A stretch of 64,000 nucleotides of DNA from Iamia sp038233075 (GCA_038233075.1 JBBSMQ010000010.1:62001-126000); one strand, 5' to 3'; counted from the stretch's first letter, positions 1 through 8,668 are shown. Notes: generated from the letters alone by a model not told the origin. Made by a program: numbers and translations.

Positions 1-1374
1 GAGCCCGGCGACCGGGTCGGCATCGTCTGCGCCAACAACTGGTACTTCGTGGTCTCGTACTTCGCGGTGCTGCGGGCCGGCGCCATCGCCGTCCCCCTGA
101 ACCCCTTGACGCCGCCCCGGGGCCTGCAGAGCCAGCTGGCCGAGGTGGGCGCCCGCGCCGTGGTCGTCGGACCCTCGGGCCAGAGCGCCATCGCCGGGGT
201 CGACCGGTCGGCCCTGCCCCAGCTCGAGCACGTCCTCGCCACCGGCGAGAACCCGGACGAGGGCCTGGTGGCCCTCGATGACGCCATGGCCGCCGAACCC
301 CTCGACGCCGTGGAGCGGACCGACGAGGACACCGCGGTGCTGATGTTCACCAGCGGCACCGCCGGCTCACCGCGGGCCGCGATCCTGAGCCACGGGAACC
401 TGCGGGCCAACATCGACCAGGTGCTCGGGGTGCGCGAGGCCCAGCGGGTCGAGGAGGACGTCAGCCTGTGCGTGCTGCCCCTGTTCCACATCATGGGCCT
501 CAACGCCATCCTCGGGCTGGCCCTCCGCGCCGGCTCGACGGTGCTGCTCATGGAGCGGTTCGACCCCCAGTCGGCGGCCGAGGCGGTCGCCAAGCACGGC
601 GTCACCGTGATCGCCGGCGCGCCGGCCATGTGGGGTGCGTGGGCCTCGCTCCCCGGGCTACTTCCGGGGACCTTCGCCGACGTCCGCCTGGCCACCTCCG
701 GCGCCGCCGCCCTCACCTCCGAGGTCGTCGATCGCATGCGCGACCGGTTCGGTGTGTCGCTGACCGAGGGCTACGGGCTGACCGAGGCCTCGCCGGTCGT
801 GACCTCCTCGCTCGGGATGGACCATCGCGTCGGATCGATCGGCGCACCGCTCGACGGGGTGGAGGTCCGCCTCGTCGATCCCGAGGGCGACGACGTCCTG
901 GTCGGCGACGAGGGCGAGATCTGGGTCCGGGGCGACAACGTGTTCGGGGGCTACTGGGGCGACCCTCCGGGTGAGTGCCACGCCCTCACCGACGACGGCT
1001 GGCTCCGCACCGGCGACGTCGGCGTGGTCGATGACGACGGTTACCTCTTCCTCGTCGACCGGGCCAAGGACCTGATCATCGTGTCGGGCTTCAACGTCTT
1101 CCCGGCCGAGGTCGAGGGGGTGGTCCTCGAGCACCCGTCCGTCGAGGACTGCGCCGTGGTCGGCGTCGCCCACCCGTTCTCGGGCGAAGCGGTCAAGGCC
1201 TTCGTGGTCGTCGCCGAGGGGCGCTCGATCGAGGAGGACGAGGTCATCGACTTCTGTGCCGCCCGCCTGGCTCGGTACAAGTGCCCCGAGAAGGTGCTCT
1301 TCGTCGACGAGGTGCCCCACGGCCTCGGTGGCAAGGTGCTCAAGCGCGAGCTGCGCGACCCGCTGGCCAGCTGA
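1..1374 (+). CDS. AMP-dependent acyl-CoA synthetase/ligase, 5' end outside window
   Basis: The reading frame is open from base 1, so the start lies upstream; 457 codons are visible. It belongs to the ANL adenylating superfamily, which activates a carboxylic acid with ATP and transfers it to CoA. Visible motifs, in order: the P-loop-like TSGTAGSPRAA, the substrate/AMP motif YGLTEASP, GYWG, LRTGDVG, and the hinge GFNVFPAEVE before the mobile C-terminal domain. A lysine near the end (GGKVLKREL) matches the catalytic Lys of the family. The substrate cannot be read from sequence; medium- or long-chain fatty acids are most likely. It ends about 80 nt before rex and is probably a separate transcription unit. 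Confidence 0.85.
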   Translation, partial: EPGDRVGIVCANNWYFVVSYFAVLRAGAIAVPLNPLTPPRGLQSQLAEVGARAVVVGPSGQSAIAGVDRSALPQLEHVLATGENPDEGLVALDDAMAAEPLDAVERTDEDTAVLMFTSGTAGSPRAAILSHGNLRANIDQVLGVREAQRVEEDVSLCVLPLFHIMGLNAILGLALRAGSTVLLMERFDPQSAAEAVAKHGVTVIAGAPAMWGAWASLPGLLPGTFADVRLATSGAAALTSEVVDRMRDRFGVSLTEGYGLTEASPVVTSSLGMDHRVGSIGAPLDGVEVRLVDPEGDDVLVGDEGEIWVRGDNVFGGYWGDPPGECHALTDDGWLRTGDVGVVDDDGYLFLVDRAKDLIIVSGFNVFPAEVEGVVLEHPSVEDCAVVGVAHPFSGEAVKAFVVVAEGRSIEEDEVIDFCAARLARYKCPEKVLFVDEVPHGLGGKVLKRELRDPLAS

Positions 1375-1415
1375 CGAGCGGGCCCGATACGGAGAGCGAA
1401 GCCGCGCCGGTCCGC

Positions 1416-1433
1416 TTGTGAACACATGCACGT
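1416..1433. promoter_or_regulatory. Candidate Rex operator in front of rex
   Basis: TTGTGAACACATGCACGT matches the Rex consensus TTGTGAAnnnnTTCACAA at 11 of 14 defined positions; the left half is perfect and the right half is degenerate. It covers the likely -35 region of the rex promoter and lies 19 nt before the rex start codon. In Streptomyces, Rex represses the rex-hemACD operon from such a site when the NADH/NAD+ ratio is high; autoregulation here is inferred from that. Confidence 0.6.
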
Positions 1434-1440
1434 GAACGGG

Positions 1441-1446
1441 TAGGGT
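1441..1446 (+). promoter_or_regulatory. -10 box of a leaderless rex promoter
   Basis: TAGGGT ends 6 nt before the rex GTG, the spacing expected when transcription begins at or next to the start codon. TTGTGA at 1416-1421 is a possible -35 with a 19 bp spacer. There is no Shine-Dalgarno sequence before this GTG, which supports a leaderless message. Confidence 0.55.
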
Positions 1447-1452
1447 CGAGCC

Positions 1453-2148
1453 GTGGCCGAGCGCAGCCAACGGATCCCGGAGGCCACCGTGGCCCGGCTG
1501 CCCGTCTACCTGCGGGCCCTCGTCGAGGAGTCCGAGGCCAAGGCCTCGACCATCTCCTCGGAGCGCCTGGCCGAGCTGGCCGGCGTGAACGCGGCCAAGG
1601 TCCGCAAGGACCTGTCCTACCTGGGGTCCTACGGCACCCGCGGCGTCGGCTACGACGTCGAGTACCTGATGTTCCAGATGAGCCGCGAGCTCGGCCTCAC
1701 CCACGACTGGCCGGTCGTGGTGGTGGGGGCCGGGAACCTGGGCCAGGCGTTGGCCAACTACGGCGGGTTCCGCGACCGGGGGTTCCCCATCGCCGCCCTG
1801 GTCGACGCCGATGCCGACAAGGTCGGCGACCTGGTCCACGGCGTCGAGGTGCGCGGCCTCGACGAGCTGCCGACCCTGATCTCTGACCTGGGTCACGTCA
1901 TCGGGGTCATCGCGACCCCTGCCCACGCCGCCCAGGAGGTGGCCGACCGCCTGGCCGAGGCCGGCGTGACCTCGATCCTCAACTTCGCCCCCGCCGTCAT
2001 CTCCGTGCCCGAGGGGGTGTCGCTGCGGAAGGTCGACCTGGCCGTCGAGCTGCAGATCCTGAGCTTCTACCAGCAGCGCCGAGAGGGCGGCCCCGCCCCC
2101 GCCGAGGGCGTCGCACCGGCCGGCCCCCACGCCCCGGCCGTGAGCTGA
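1453..2148 (+). CDS. rex: Redox-sensing transcriptional repressor Rex
   Basis: A 231-residue protein of normal Rex length. Residues about 1-80 form the winged-helix DNA-binding domain (RIPEATVARLPVYLR, then LAGVNAAKVRKDLSYLG). Residues 85-210 are a Rossmann domain with the NAD(H)-binding motif GAGNLG at 92-97. Rex releases its operators when NADH rises relative to NAD+, so it links respiration to gene expression. The GTG start at 1453 is supported by the conserved N-terminus and by a -10 box placed for leaderless translation. Downstream genes for tetrapyrrole synthesis follow closely, as in the rex-hemACD cluster of Streptomyces. The C-terminal 20 residues are a Pro/Ala-rich tail. Confidence 0.95.
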   Translation: MAERSQRIPEATVARLPVYLRALVEESEAKASTISSERLAELAGVNAAKVRKDLSYLGSYGTRGVGYDVEYLMFQMSRELGLTHDWPVVVVGAGNLGQALANYGGFRDRGFPIAALVDADADKVGDLVHGVEVRGLDELPTLISDLGHVIGVIATPAHAAQEVADRLAEAGVTSILNFAPAVISVPEGVSLRKVDLAVELQILSFYQQRREGGPAPAEGVAPAGPHAPAVS

Positions 2149-2156
2149 CGCCGACC

Positions 2157-2819
2157 GTGGCGCCCGCCCCCGCGCCCCGTCCCTCGGCCGGCACCGGCCG
2201 CCTCTATCCGGTCGGGCTCCGCCTCGAAGGACGACCTGTGCTCGTCGTCGGCGGCGGCACCGTCGCCGCCCAGAAGGTGCGCGAGCTGGTGGCCTGCGGG
2301 GCCGACGTCACCGTGGTCGCCCCCGACATCGTCGCCGAGCTGACCGAGGACCCCCGGATCGCCTGCCAGCGGCGACGCTACGAACCGGGCGAGGCCGCCG
2401 CCTACCGGTTCGTCATCACCGCCACCGACGATCGCGCCGTCAACCAGGCTGTCCACGACGACGGCGAGGCCGCCCGCGTCTGGGTCAACGCCGCCGACGA
2501 CCCGCAGCGCTGCTCGGTCACCCTCCCGGCCCGGGTGCGGCGCGGCAGCCTGCTGCTCACCATCTCCACCGAGGGCCGCAGCCCGGCCCTCGCCACCTGG
2601 CTGCGGCGGCGACTGGAGGACCAGATCGGCCCCGAGGTCGAGGTCCTGCTCGAGGTCCTGGCCGAGGAGCGCGACCGGATCCGCGCCGCCGGAGAGAGCA
2701 CGGAGGGCCTCGATTGGCAAGGTGCCCTCGGGTCGGGGATGCTGGATGAGATCCGCGCTGGAAGGATCGACGCCGCAAAGGAGTTGCTCAAGGCGTGTCT
2801 GTCGTCGTCATCGGCTTGA
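2157..2819 (+). CDS. Precorrin-2 dehydrogenase / sirohydrochlorin ferrochelatase (CysG N-domain, Met8p type)
   Basis: A 220-residue protein with an N-terminal Rossmann fold (LVVGGGTVAAQKV, residues about 28-40), the TATDD motif that carries the proposed catalytic Asp, and a CysG-like middle domain (NAADDPQRCSVTLPA, then SPALATWLRRRLE). The family oxidises precorrin-2 to sirohydrochlorin with NAD+ and inserts Fe2+ to give siroheme. The methyltransferase part of CysG is missing here but is supplied by the cobA-hemD fusion three genes downstream. The GTG start lies 8 nt after rex. The 3' end overlaps hemA by 25 nt, which suggests translational coupling. Confidence 0.85.
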   Translation: MAPAPAPRPSAGTGRLYPVGLRLEGRPVLVVGGGTVAAQKVRELVACGADVTVVAPDIVAELTEDPRIACQRRRYEPGEAAAYRFVITATDDRAVNQAVHDDGEAARVWVNAADDPQRCSVTLPARVRRGSLLLTISTEGRSPALATWLRRRLEDQIGPEVEVLLEVLAEERDRIRAAGESTEGLDWQGALGSGMLDEIRAGRIDAAKELLKACLSSSSA

Positions 2820-4069
2820 ACCACCGGACGATGCCGCTCGACCTGTTCGAGCGGCTGACCTTCGACGGCTCGCGCGTCCCCAAGGCCCTGGCCGCGCTCG
2901 GCAGCTGCGATCATGTCACCGAGGCCGTCCTGGTGTCGACCTGCAATCGCACCGAGGTCTACATCGTGGCCGAGCGGTTCCACGCGGCCTACCAGGAGGT
3001 CCGCGACGTCCTGGCCAGCCTGGCCCACGTCGCGCCCGAGGACTTCGCCGACCACCTCTACACCCACTACGACGACGACACCGTGCGCCACCTGTTCCGG
3101 GTGACGGCCGGCGTCGACTCCGACGTGCTGGGCGACACCGAGGTCCAGGGCCAGGTGCGCGAGGCGTGGCGGATCGGTGTCGACGAGGGCTCGGTCGGGC
3201 CGGTGCTCAACCTCCTGTTCCGCCACGCCGTCGAGACCGGCAAGCGGGCCCGCTCCGACACCGGCATCGCCCGTGGCACCGCCTCCGTGTCGCATGCCGC
3301 GGTGGAGATGGCCGCCGAGCGTCTGGGCTCGGTGGCGGGACGCACCGTCCTGGTGATCGGCGTGGGCCCGATCGGACGTTCCATGGCCACGGCCCTGCGC
3401 GGCGCCGGCGCCGGCCGGGTGCTCGTCGCCAACCGGACCCCGGCCCGGGCCGAGACCCTGGCGGCGGAGGTCGACGGCGAGGTCGTCCCCCTCGCCGAGC
3501 TGCCCGCGGCCCTGGCCCAGTGCGATGTGCTGCTCACCTCCACCGGCGCTACCTCGGTGATCATCGACCACGCCGAGCTCGAGCCGGCCCTGGCCCGGCG
3601 GGGCAGCCATCCACTGCTGGTGGTCGACGTGGCCGTGCCGCGCGACGTCGACCCGTCGGTCGGCCGTCTGCCCGGGGTCACCCTGCTCGACATCGACGAC
3701 CTCCGCCGCTTCGCCCAGGCCGGTGTCGACGGTCGCCGACGCGAGATCGCGGCAGTGGACGCGGTGGTGGATGAGGAGGCCGAGCGCTACCGCCGGGAGG
3801 TCTCGGCCCGCTCGGCGGCGCCGCTGGTCGCCGCCCTGCACAGTCGGGCCGAGCACTTGCGCCAGGCCGAGGTGGCCCGCTTCGCCAGTCGCCTCGACGG
3901 CCTCGACGATCGCCAGCGCGCCGCCGTCGACGCCCTCACCGGGGCCCTGCTGGCCAAGGTGCTCCATGAGCCGACGGTCAAGCTCAAGACCCTCGCGGGT
4001 ACGCCCACCGGTGACCGCCTGGCCGAGGCGCTGCGCTACCTTTACGACCTGAACGACCTCGACGGGTAG
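2795..4069 (+). CDS. hemA: Glutamyl-tRNA reductase
   Basis: This 424-residue enzyme reduces glutamyl-tRNA(Glu) to glutamate-1-semialdehyde with NADPH, the first committed step of C5-pathway tetrapyrrole synthesis. The catalytic Cys is residue 50 in STCNRTE. The glutamyl-binding N-domain is followed by the Rossmann domain (VLVIGVGPIGRSMATALRGAG, about 185-205) and a C-terminal helical dimerisation domain. The GTG start overlaps the preceding gene. Position after rex suggests that heme precursor supply follows the NADH/NAD+ state. Confidence 0.95.
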   Translation: MSVVVIGLNHRTMPLDLFERLTFDGSRVPKALAALGSCDHVTEAVLVSTCNRTEVYIVAERFHAAYQEVRDVLASLAHVAPEDFADHLYTHYDDDTVRHLFRVTAGVDSDVLGDTEVQGQVREAWRIGVDEGSVGPVLNLLFRHAVETGKRARSDTGIARGTASVSHAAVEMAAERLGSVAGRTVLVIGVGPIGRSMATALRGAGAGRVLVANRTPARAETLAAEVDGEVVPLAELPAALAQCDVLLTSTGATSVIIDHAELEPALARRGSHPLLVVDVAVPRDVDPSVGRLPGVTLLDIDDLRRFAQAGVDGRRREIAAVDAVVDEEAERYRREVSARSAAPLVAALHSRAEHLRQAEVARFASRLDGLDDRQRAAVDALTGALLAKVLHEPTVKLKTLAGTPTGDRLAEALRYLYDLNDLDG

Positions 4070-4082
4070 CGGCTGACCACAC

Positions 4083-4982
4083 ATGGCGCCGGTCATCCGG
4101 CTGGCGACGAGGTCCAGCCCCCTGGCCCGGTGGCAGGCCGAGCACGTGGCCGACCGGTTGCGCGCGATCCACCCCGACTGCTCCGTCGAGCTGGTCCGCA
4201 CCGACACCCTCGGCGACCGGCGCCAGGACGTGCCCATCTCCGAGATCGGGGGCAAGGGCGTGTTCGCCACCGAGGTCCAGCATCTCGTCCTCGAGGGTCG
4301 GGCTGACGCGGCCGTGCACTCGGCCAAGGATCTCCCGGCGGTGACCGGCGAGGGCCTGCGCCTGGTGGCCGCCCCCGAGCGGGGCGACCCCCGCGATGCG
4401 CTCGTGGGCGCCGGGCTGGATGCCCTGGCCGAGGGGGCCACGGTCGCCACCGGCTCGCAGCGCCGCCGGGTGCAGCTGGCCGCGCTCCGCCCCGATCTGG
4501 CCTTCGTGGAGCTCCGGGGCAACATGGCGACCCGCCTGGGCAAGGTCGGTACCGGCCCCGACGGACACACCATCGACGCCATCGTGGTGGCTGCGGCCGC
4601 GCTGGCCCGCCTGGACCGGGCGGCCGCCATCGCCGAGCTCCTCGCCGTCGACCGCATGGTTCCGCAGGTCGGCCAGGGCACCCTCGCCGTCGAGTGCCGG
4701 GCCGAGGATGCGGACACAGCAGCCCTGCTCGCCCTGGTCGAGGACCCAGTCTCCCGCCGTCGGCTCGACGCCGAGCGGGCCTACCTGGCCGAGCTGGGGG
4801 GCGACTGCGATCTGCCCGCAGGCGCCCACGCCGCGCCCCCCGGGCCCGACGGGACCCTCCACCTGCGCGCCGTGCTGGCCGACGCCGACGACCGAGTCCA
4901 CCGGGCCGAGGCCTCCGGCGCCGACGGCACCGCCCTGGGTGTCGGCCTGGCCCGCACCCTCCGCGCCCGGGTCGAGAGCTGA
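4083..4982 (+). CDS. hemC: Hydroxymethylbilane synthase (porphobilinogen deaminase)
   Basis: A 299-residue enzyme that polymerises four porphobilinogens to hydroxymethylbilane. The N-terminus IRLATRSSPLARWQAEHV, the DLPAV active-site loop and the GSQRRRVQL motif are typical. The dipyrromethane cofactor Cys is in LGGDCDLPAGAHA. It starts 13 nt after hemA. The intergenic palindrome at 4989-5035 lies just after the stop. Confidence 0.95.
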   Translation: MAPVIRLATRSSPLARWQAEHVADRLRAIHPDCSVELVRTDTLGDRRQDVPISEIGGKGVFATEVQHLVLEGRADAAVHSAKDLPAVTGEGLRLVAAPERGDPRDALVGAGLDALAEGATVATGSQRRRVQLAALRPDLAFVELRGNMATRLGKVGTGPDGHTIDAIVVAAAALARLDRAAAIAELLAVDRMVPQVGQGTLAVECRAEDADTAALLALVEDPVSRRRLDAERAYLAELGGDCDLPAGAHAAPPGPDGTLHLRAVLADADDRVHRAEASGADGTALGVGLARTLRARVES

Positions 4983-4988
4983 GGGACC

Positions 4989-5035
4989 AACTTCGTACGG
5001 ATGTGTGCCGGTGGGGGCAACATCCGTCCAAGGTT
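4989..5035. repeat. Intergenic palindromic element, copy A (degenerate)
   Basis: The left arm AACTTCGTACGGA (4989-5001) is repeated in inverted, imperfect form at 5023-5035 (TCCGTCCAAGGTT). The spacer is 21 nt. The left arm and the first 8 nt of the spacer match copy B at 57375-57423. The right arm is more like the copies at 33.4-33.5 kb, so this copy looks like a mixture of the two subtypes. It lies between hemC and the cobA-hemD promoter. Confidence 0.7.
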
Positions 5036-5044
5036 CACGACACG

Positions 5045-5050
5045 TACTGT
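5045..5050 (+). promoter_or_regulatory. -10 box of a possible leaderless cobA-hemD promoter
   Basis: TACTGT ends 7 nt before the GTG at 5058. This spacing matches the rex arrangement and would allow cobA-hemD to be transcribed separately from hemAC. No convincing -35 is visible. Confidence 0.45.
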
Positions 5051-5057
5051 CGGGCGG

Positions 5058-6542
5058 GTGACGGTCCACCTGGTCGGTGCGGGTCCCGGGGACCCCGGGC
5101 TCCTCACCGTGCGCGGCGCCGAGGTGCTGGCCGCGGCCGAGGTCGTCGTCCACGATCGTCTGTCGGCCCTGGGCCTGCTCGACCTGGCCCCGGAGCAGGC
5201 CGAGCGCATCGACGTGGGCAAGGCCCCCGGCCAGACCCGGCGCAGCCAGGAGGAGATCAACGAGCTACTGGTCGCGCGTGGTCGTCGGGGCCAGCAGGTG
5301 GTGCGCCTCAAGGGCGGTGACCCGTTCGTGTTCGCCCGTGGAGGGGAGGAGGCGTCGGCTCTCGACGCGGCCGGCATCGACTACGAGGTCGTGCCCGGGA
5401 TCACCTCGGCGCTCGCCGCCCCGGCCTACGCCGGCATCCCCGTCACCCAGCGGTTCTCCTCCACCGCCTTCACCGTCATCACCGGCCACGAGGATCCCTC
5501 GGCGGGTGAGGGCACCGTGGACTGGGAGGCCGCCGCTCGCCTGGGTGGGACGCTCGTGATCCTCATGGGCGTGGCCCGCTGGCCCCGCATCGCCGATCGC
5601 CTCCTCGCCGCCGGCCTGGCCCCCGACACCCCCGCGGTGGCGGTGCACTGGGGCACCCGCCCGGACCAGCGGACCACCCGGGCCACCCTCGCGACCCTCG
5701 GTGACCACCCCCTCGAGGCGCCCTCGGTCATCGTGGTGGGCCGGGTCGCGGCCTCCCGGCTGACCTGGTTCGAGGATCGACCCCTGTTCGGTCGACGGGT
5801 GGTGGTGACCCGCACCCGCAGCCAGGCCTCCCAGCTCAGCAGAGCGCTCGGAGTCCTGGGAGCTGAACCTCTCGAGGTACCCGTGATCGAGATCGGCCCC
5901 CCGAGCGACGAGGGCGCTGCCCTGCGCGCCGCCCTCGGGCGGCTGGACGTCTATGACTGGGTGGTGTTCACCAGCCCCAACGGGGTGGAGCGCACCTTCG
6001 CCCACATCCCCGACACCCGGGCCCTGGGTCGGGCGTCGGTGGCGGCCATCGGCCCTGGGACCGCGGCTGCGCTGGCGGACTACCGGGTGCAGGCCGACCT
6101 GGTGCCGGACCGCTACGTGGCCGAGGCCCTCCTGGCGGCGTTCCCGGGCCCTCCCCCGGCCGGGGGCCGGGTGCTGGTCGCCCGGGCCGAAGAGGCCCGC
6201 CCGGTGCTCCCCGACGGTCTGGTGGCACGGGGCTGGGATGTCGACGTGGTCGCCACCTACCGGACGACGGCGGCGACCCCCTCCGCCGAGGCGGCGACCA
6301 CGGTGGCGACGGCGGACGCCGTCACCTTCACCTCGTCATCCACCGTGAGCCGGTTCGTCGAGGCCTTCGGGGTTGCGGCCACGCCGCCGATGGTGGCCTG
6401 CATCGGCCCCATCACCGCGGCGACCGCCCGTGACCACGGTCTCGACGTGACCGTCGAGGCTGACGAGCACACCATCGCCGGCCTGGTCGCCGCTCTCCGC
6501 GACCACTGGGCTCCGAGCCGGCCCGACGCCACCTCCCCGTGA
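5058..6542 (+). CDS. Uroporphyrinogen-III C-methyltransferase / uroporphyrinogen-III synthase fusion
   Basis: A bifunctional protein of 494 residues. Residues 1-240 are the SAM-dependent methyltransferase (VGAGPGDPGLLTVRG; KGGDPFVFARGGEEA; YAGIPVTQR), which makes precorrin-2 for siroheme and cobalamin. Residues about 250-490 are a HemD-type synthase (RRVVVTRTRSQASQL; VVFTSPNGVERTF; TFTSSSTVSRFVEAF), which closes hydroxymethylbilane to uroporphyrinogen III. The frame stays open to 5001, but conservation begins at the GTG at 5058, which also fits the -10 box. This fusion is common in Actinobacteria. It supplies both heme and siroheme branches together with the dehydrogenase at 2157. Confidence 0.92.
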   Translation: MTVHLVGAGPGDPGLLTVRGAEVLAAAEVVVHDRLSALGLLDLAPEQAERIDVGKAPGQTRRSQEEINELLVARGRRGQQVVRLKGGDPFVFARGGEEASALDAAGIDYEVVPGITSALAAPAYAGIPVTQRFSSTAFTVITGHEDPSAGEGTVDWEAAARLGGTLVILMGVARWPRIADRLLAAGLAPDTPAVAVHWGTRPDQRTTRATLATLGDHPLEAPSVIVVGRVAASRLTWFEDRPLFGRRVVVTRTRSQASQLSRALGVLGAEPLEVPVIEIGPPSDEGAALRAALGRLDVYDWVVFTSPNGVERTFAHIPDTRALGRASVAAIGPGTAAALADYRVQADLVPDRYVAEALLAAFPGPPPAGGRVLVARAEEARPVLPDGLVARGWDVDVVATYRTTAATPSAEAATTVATADAVTFTSSSTVSRFVEAFGVAATPPMVACIGPITAATARDHGLDVTVEADEHTIAGLVAALRDHWAPSRPDATSP

Positions 6543-6656
6543 CTCGCCGACGCAGCCCCAGGGCCACGATCGGTCGTTCGTCTCCCGTCTCCCGTCTCCG
6601 CTCATTGGTGCACCAGCACGCCCCTGACACATCAGGCACCTCGATGGTCGCGGGGC

Positions 6657-6734
6657 CCCGATGAGCGCCGCCGGCTGCGCTCGCTCCGCCGTCGGAGAGC
6701 CCGTACTGTCTGGTTCGCTCGCTGCGTTCGCTCA
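6657..6734 (-). repeat. Dispersed repeat of about 80 bp, copy 1
   Basis: The 40 nt at 6695-6734 match the reverse complement of 10955-10994 at 37 positions. Similarity continues more weakly to a shared GCTCATCGG near 6657. On the minus strand this copy reads VSERSERTRQYGLS from a GTG at 6735. It lies in the 215-nt gap between cobA-hemD and the PfkB-like gene, which otherwise shows nothing recognisable. Confidence 0.75.
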
Positions 6735-6757
6735 CGGGCCTGGCAGCCGGGTCACCC

Positions 6758-7672
6758 GTGGTTGACGCCGGACCTGCGCCTGTGACCAGGATCGTCGTGG
6801 TCGGCGACCTGCTGTCGGATGTGGTGGTGGCTCCCGAGGGACCGCTCCGGCCCGGCACCCACACGGCGTCCACCATCACGTCGTCCGGCGGAGGCTCGGC
6901 CGCCATCACAGCAGCCTGGCTGGCCGGGACGGGACACTCGGTGTCGCTCCTGGCGGCAGTGGGCGAGGACCCGCTCGGGACGTCGGTCCGGGAGGATCTG
7001 GCCGTCCACGGCGTGGAGCACCTGGGACCGGTCCTGCCCGACGCCGCCACGGGGTGCTGCGTCGTGCTCCTCGATGCCGCCGGCGACCGCACCCTGTTCA
7101 CCGATCGGGGGGCCAGCGAGGGCCTCACTGCCGAGCACGTGGGGCTCCTCCTCGACGATGTCGGCCTGGCCATGGGGCAGGTCGCCTGGGTGCACCTGTC
7201 GGGCGACACGCTGCGGAGCCGCGGCTCCCGTCCCGCCGGGCAGGAGGTGGCGCGCCGGGCCCGGGACGCCGGCGTGGGGCTGTCGGTCGACGTCGCCTGC
7301 GTCGGGCCGGTGTCGGACCTGGGCCCCGAGGAGCTCCTGGCGCTGGTCGCGGGGGCTGACGTGCTGCTGGCCGACACCGACGAGCTCGACGCCCTGGGCG
7401 GGGAGACGGCGGTCCTCGGCGCGGTGCGGGGGCTGGTGACCAGGCGAGGTGTCGACGGCGCCACATGGTCCGACGGCCACGAGCAGGTCGAGGTCGTGGC
7501 CGTGCCGGGTCCCGTGGTCGACACCACCGGTGCCGGTGCTGCCTTCGCAGCCGGCTTCGTCGGCTCCTGGGTGGACGGGGCGCGGGTGGCCGACGCCCTC
7601 GCGTCCGGCGCCGCTCGTGCCGCCGAGGCCGTTGCTCAGCCCGGTGCCCGTCCGCCGACGGACCGGCCTTGA
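6758..7672 (+). CDS. PfkB-family (ribokinase-like) protein lacking the catalytic Asp
   Basis: A 304-residue ribokinase fold with the N-terminal signature GGGSAAITAAWLAGTG and a C-terminal anion-hole motif. That motif reads DTTGAGAAF instead of DTTGAGDAF: codon 7538-7540 is GCT (Ala), where the family has the catalytic base Asp. The magnesium/ATP motif NxxE is also altered (ADTDELDAL). The fold looks intact with normal codon use, so this may be a non-catalytic sugar- or nucleoside-binding protein, an enzyme with a changed mechanism, or an early stage of decay. The GTG at 6782 is an equally likely start because the conserved part begins there. Substrate unknown. Confidence 0.75.
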   Translation: MVDAGPAPVTRIVVVGDLLSDVVVAPEGPLRPGTHTASTITSSGGGSAAITAAWLAGTGHSVSLLAAVGEDPLGTSVREDLAVHGVEHLGPVLPDAATGCCVVLLDAAGDRTLFTDRGASEGLTAEHVGLLLDDVGLAMGQVAWVHLSGDTLRSRGSRPAGQEVARRARDAGVGLSVDVACVGPVSDLGPEELLALVAGADVLLADTDELDALGGETAVLGAVRGLVTRRGVDGATWSDGHEQVEVVAVPGPVVDTTGAGAAFAAGFVGSWVDGARVADALASGAARAAEAVAQPGARPPTDRP

Positions 7673-7975
7673 TGGTCCCATTGGACTGGCGCTGATCCCG
7701 CCCCGCCAAGGCCGGATCTGATCGGCCGCCGGTTCCAACCCTGGGCGACCAGATGTGGCCTGAGTCGGGGACACTACCTGCATCCGCACCGGGGAGGGCT
7801 GGCTGTACCTGCCGCCTCGCCCACTACCGTCCCCTTGTTGGGCGGCTCCCGGTGCTTCGGTGGCTGCGCCGTGGGGCTTCGGCCACGCTGCGGCCAGCCT
7901 GGCGTCGTCGAGCGCGCAGACAGGGCAGGCGTGCAGGAGACCGCCAGCGGGTCACAAACGCCGATGGAGGCGATC
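7673..7975. other. Non-coding gap between the PfkB-like gene and the HAD gene
   Basis: No reading frame here resembles a protein. GGCCG (7710-7714) and CGGCC (7723-7727) form a short inverted repeat that could be a weak terminator for the upstream gene. Nothing else is recognised. Confidence 0.4.
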
Positions 7976-7981
7976 TACCCT
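7976..7981 (+). promoter_or_regulatory. -10 box of a possible leaderless HAD-gene promoter
   Basis: TACCCT ends 6 nt before the GTG at 7988 and no Shine-Dalgarno sequence is present. This favours 7988 over the upstream in-frame ATG at 7964 as the start. Confidence 0.45.
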
Positions 7982-7987
7982 CGCCCG

Positions 7988-8668
7988 GTGTCCCGTGCTC
8001 CCCGCGCTGTCGTGTTCGACTTCGACGGGACCCTGGCCGACACCGAGTGGCCCATCTACCAGCGGGCCCGGGCCGCCGCCGCGGGGCTGGGCGCCGACCT
8101 CACCCCGGAGCTGTGGGCCACCCACGCCGTGGGCACGTCCCATGGCGAGCCCTGGTGGGACGACCTGGCGCCGCAGTTGGGCCTTCGCATCGACCAGGCC
8201 GCCTTCGACGAGGCGGTGGCGGCGGTCGTCGACCCGCCCCCCGCACTGCACTCGGCCCTCCTCACGCCCGGCGCCGAGGCGCTGATCCGCGCCCTGGCCG
8301 AGGCGGGCACGGCCCTCGCAGTGGCCTCGGGCTCGTCGCGAGGGTGGGTCGTCCACCACCTCGGACGCTTCGGGCTCACCGACCTGGTCCCGACGATAGT
8401 CGGTCGCGACCATCCCCACGTCGCCGCAGGCAAGCCAGCGCCGGACCTCTATCGGGTCGCGGTGGCCGAGCTGGATGTGGACCCGGCCGTCGTGGTGGCG
8501 GTGGAGGACACGGCCCGCGGCATCGCCTCGGCCCGGGCCGCCGGGCTGGGCGCGGTGGTGGCGGTCCCCACCCGCCTCACCGCCCCCCAGGACCTGACCG
8601 AGGCCGATCTGGTCGTCGCCTCGCTGGACGAGGTCACCGTGGCCGACCTCGCGTCACTGATCGAGTAG
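7988..8668 (+). CDS. HAD-superfamily phosphatase, beta-phosphoglucomutase-like subgroup
   Basis: From the GTG at 7988 the protein has 226 residues. Motif I is DFDGTLADTE near the N-terminus (nucleophile Asp and acid/base Asp). Motif II is the Ser of ASGSSRGW, motif III the Lys of GKPAPDLY, and motif IV EDTARGIASARAAG. A helical cap between motifs I and II places it in subfamily IA, whose members act on sugar phosphates or phosphoglycolate-like substrates. The specific substrate cannot be assigned. Upstream in-frame sequence to 7835 is not conserved-looking and is left out. Confidence 0.85.
   Translation: MSRAPRAVVFDFDGTLADTEWPIYQRARAAAAGLGADLTPELWATHAVGTSHGEPWWDDLAPQLGLRIDQAAFDEAVAAVVDPPPALHSALLTPGAEALIRALAEAGTALAVASGSSRGWVVHHLGRFGLTDLVPTIVGRDHPHVAAGKPAPDLYRVAVAELDVDPAVVVAVEDTARGIASARAAGLGAVVAVPTRLTAPQDLTEADLVVASLDEVTVADLASLIE

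Noticed and set aside
658..2130. Long open frame on the minus strand opposite the acyl-CoA ligase and rex
   Set aside because: It is an antisense shadow caused by high GC; the plus-strand genes have clear domains, and the minus frame has none. The same holds for many long antisense frames here, such as 54202-57474.
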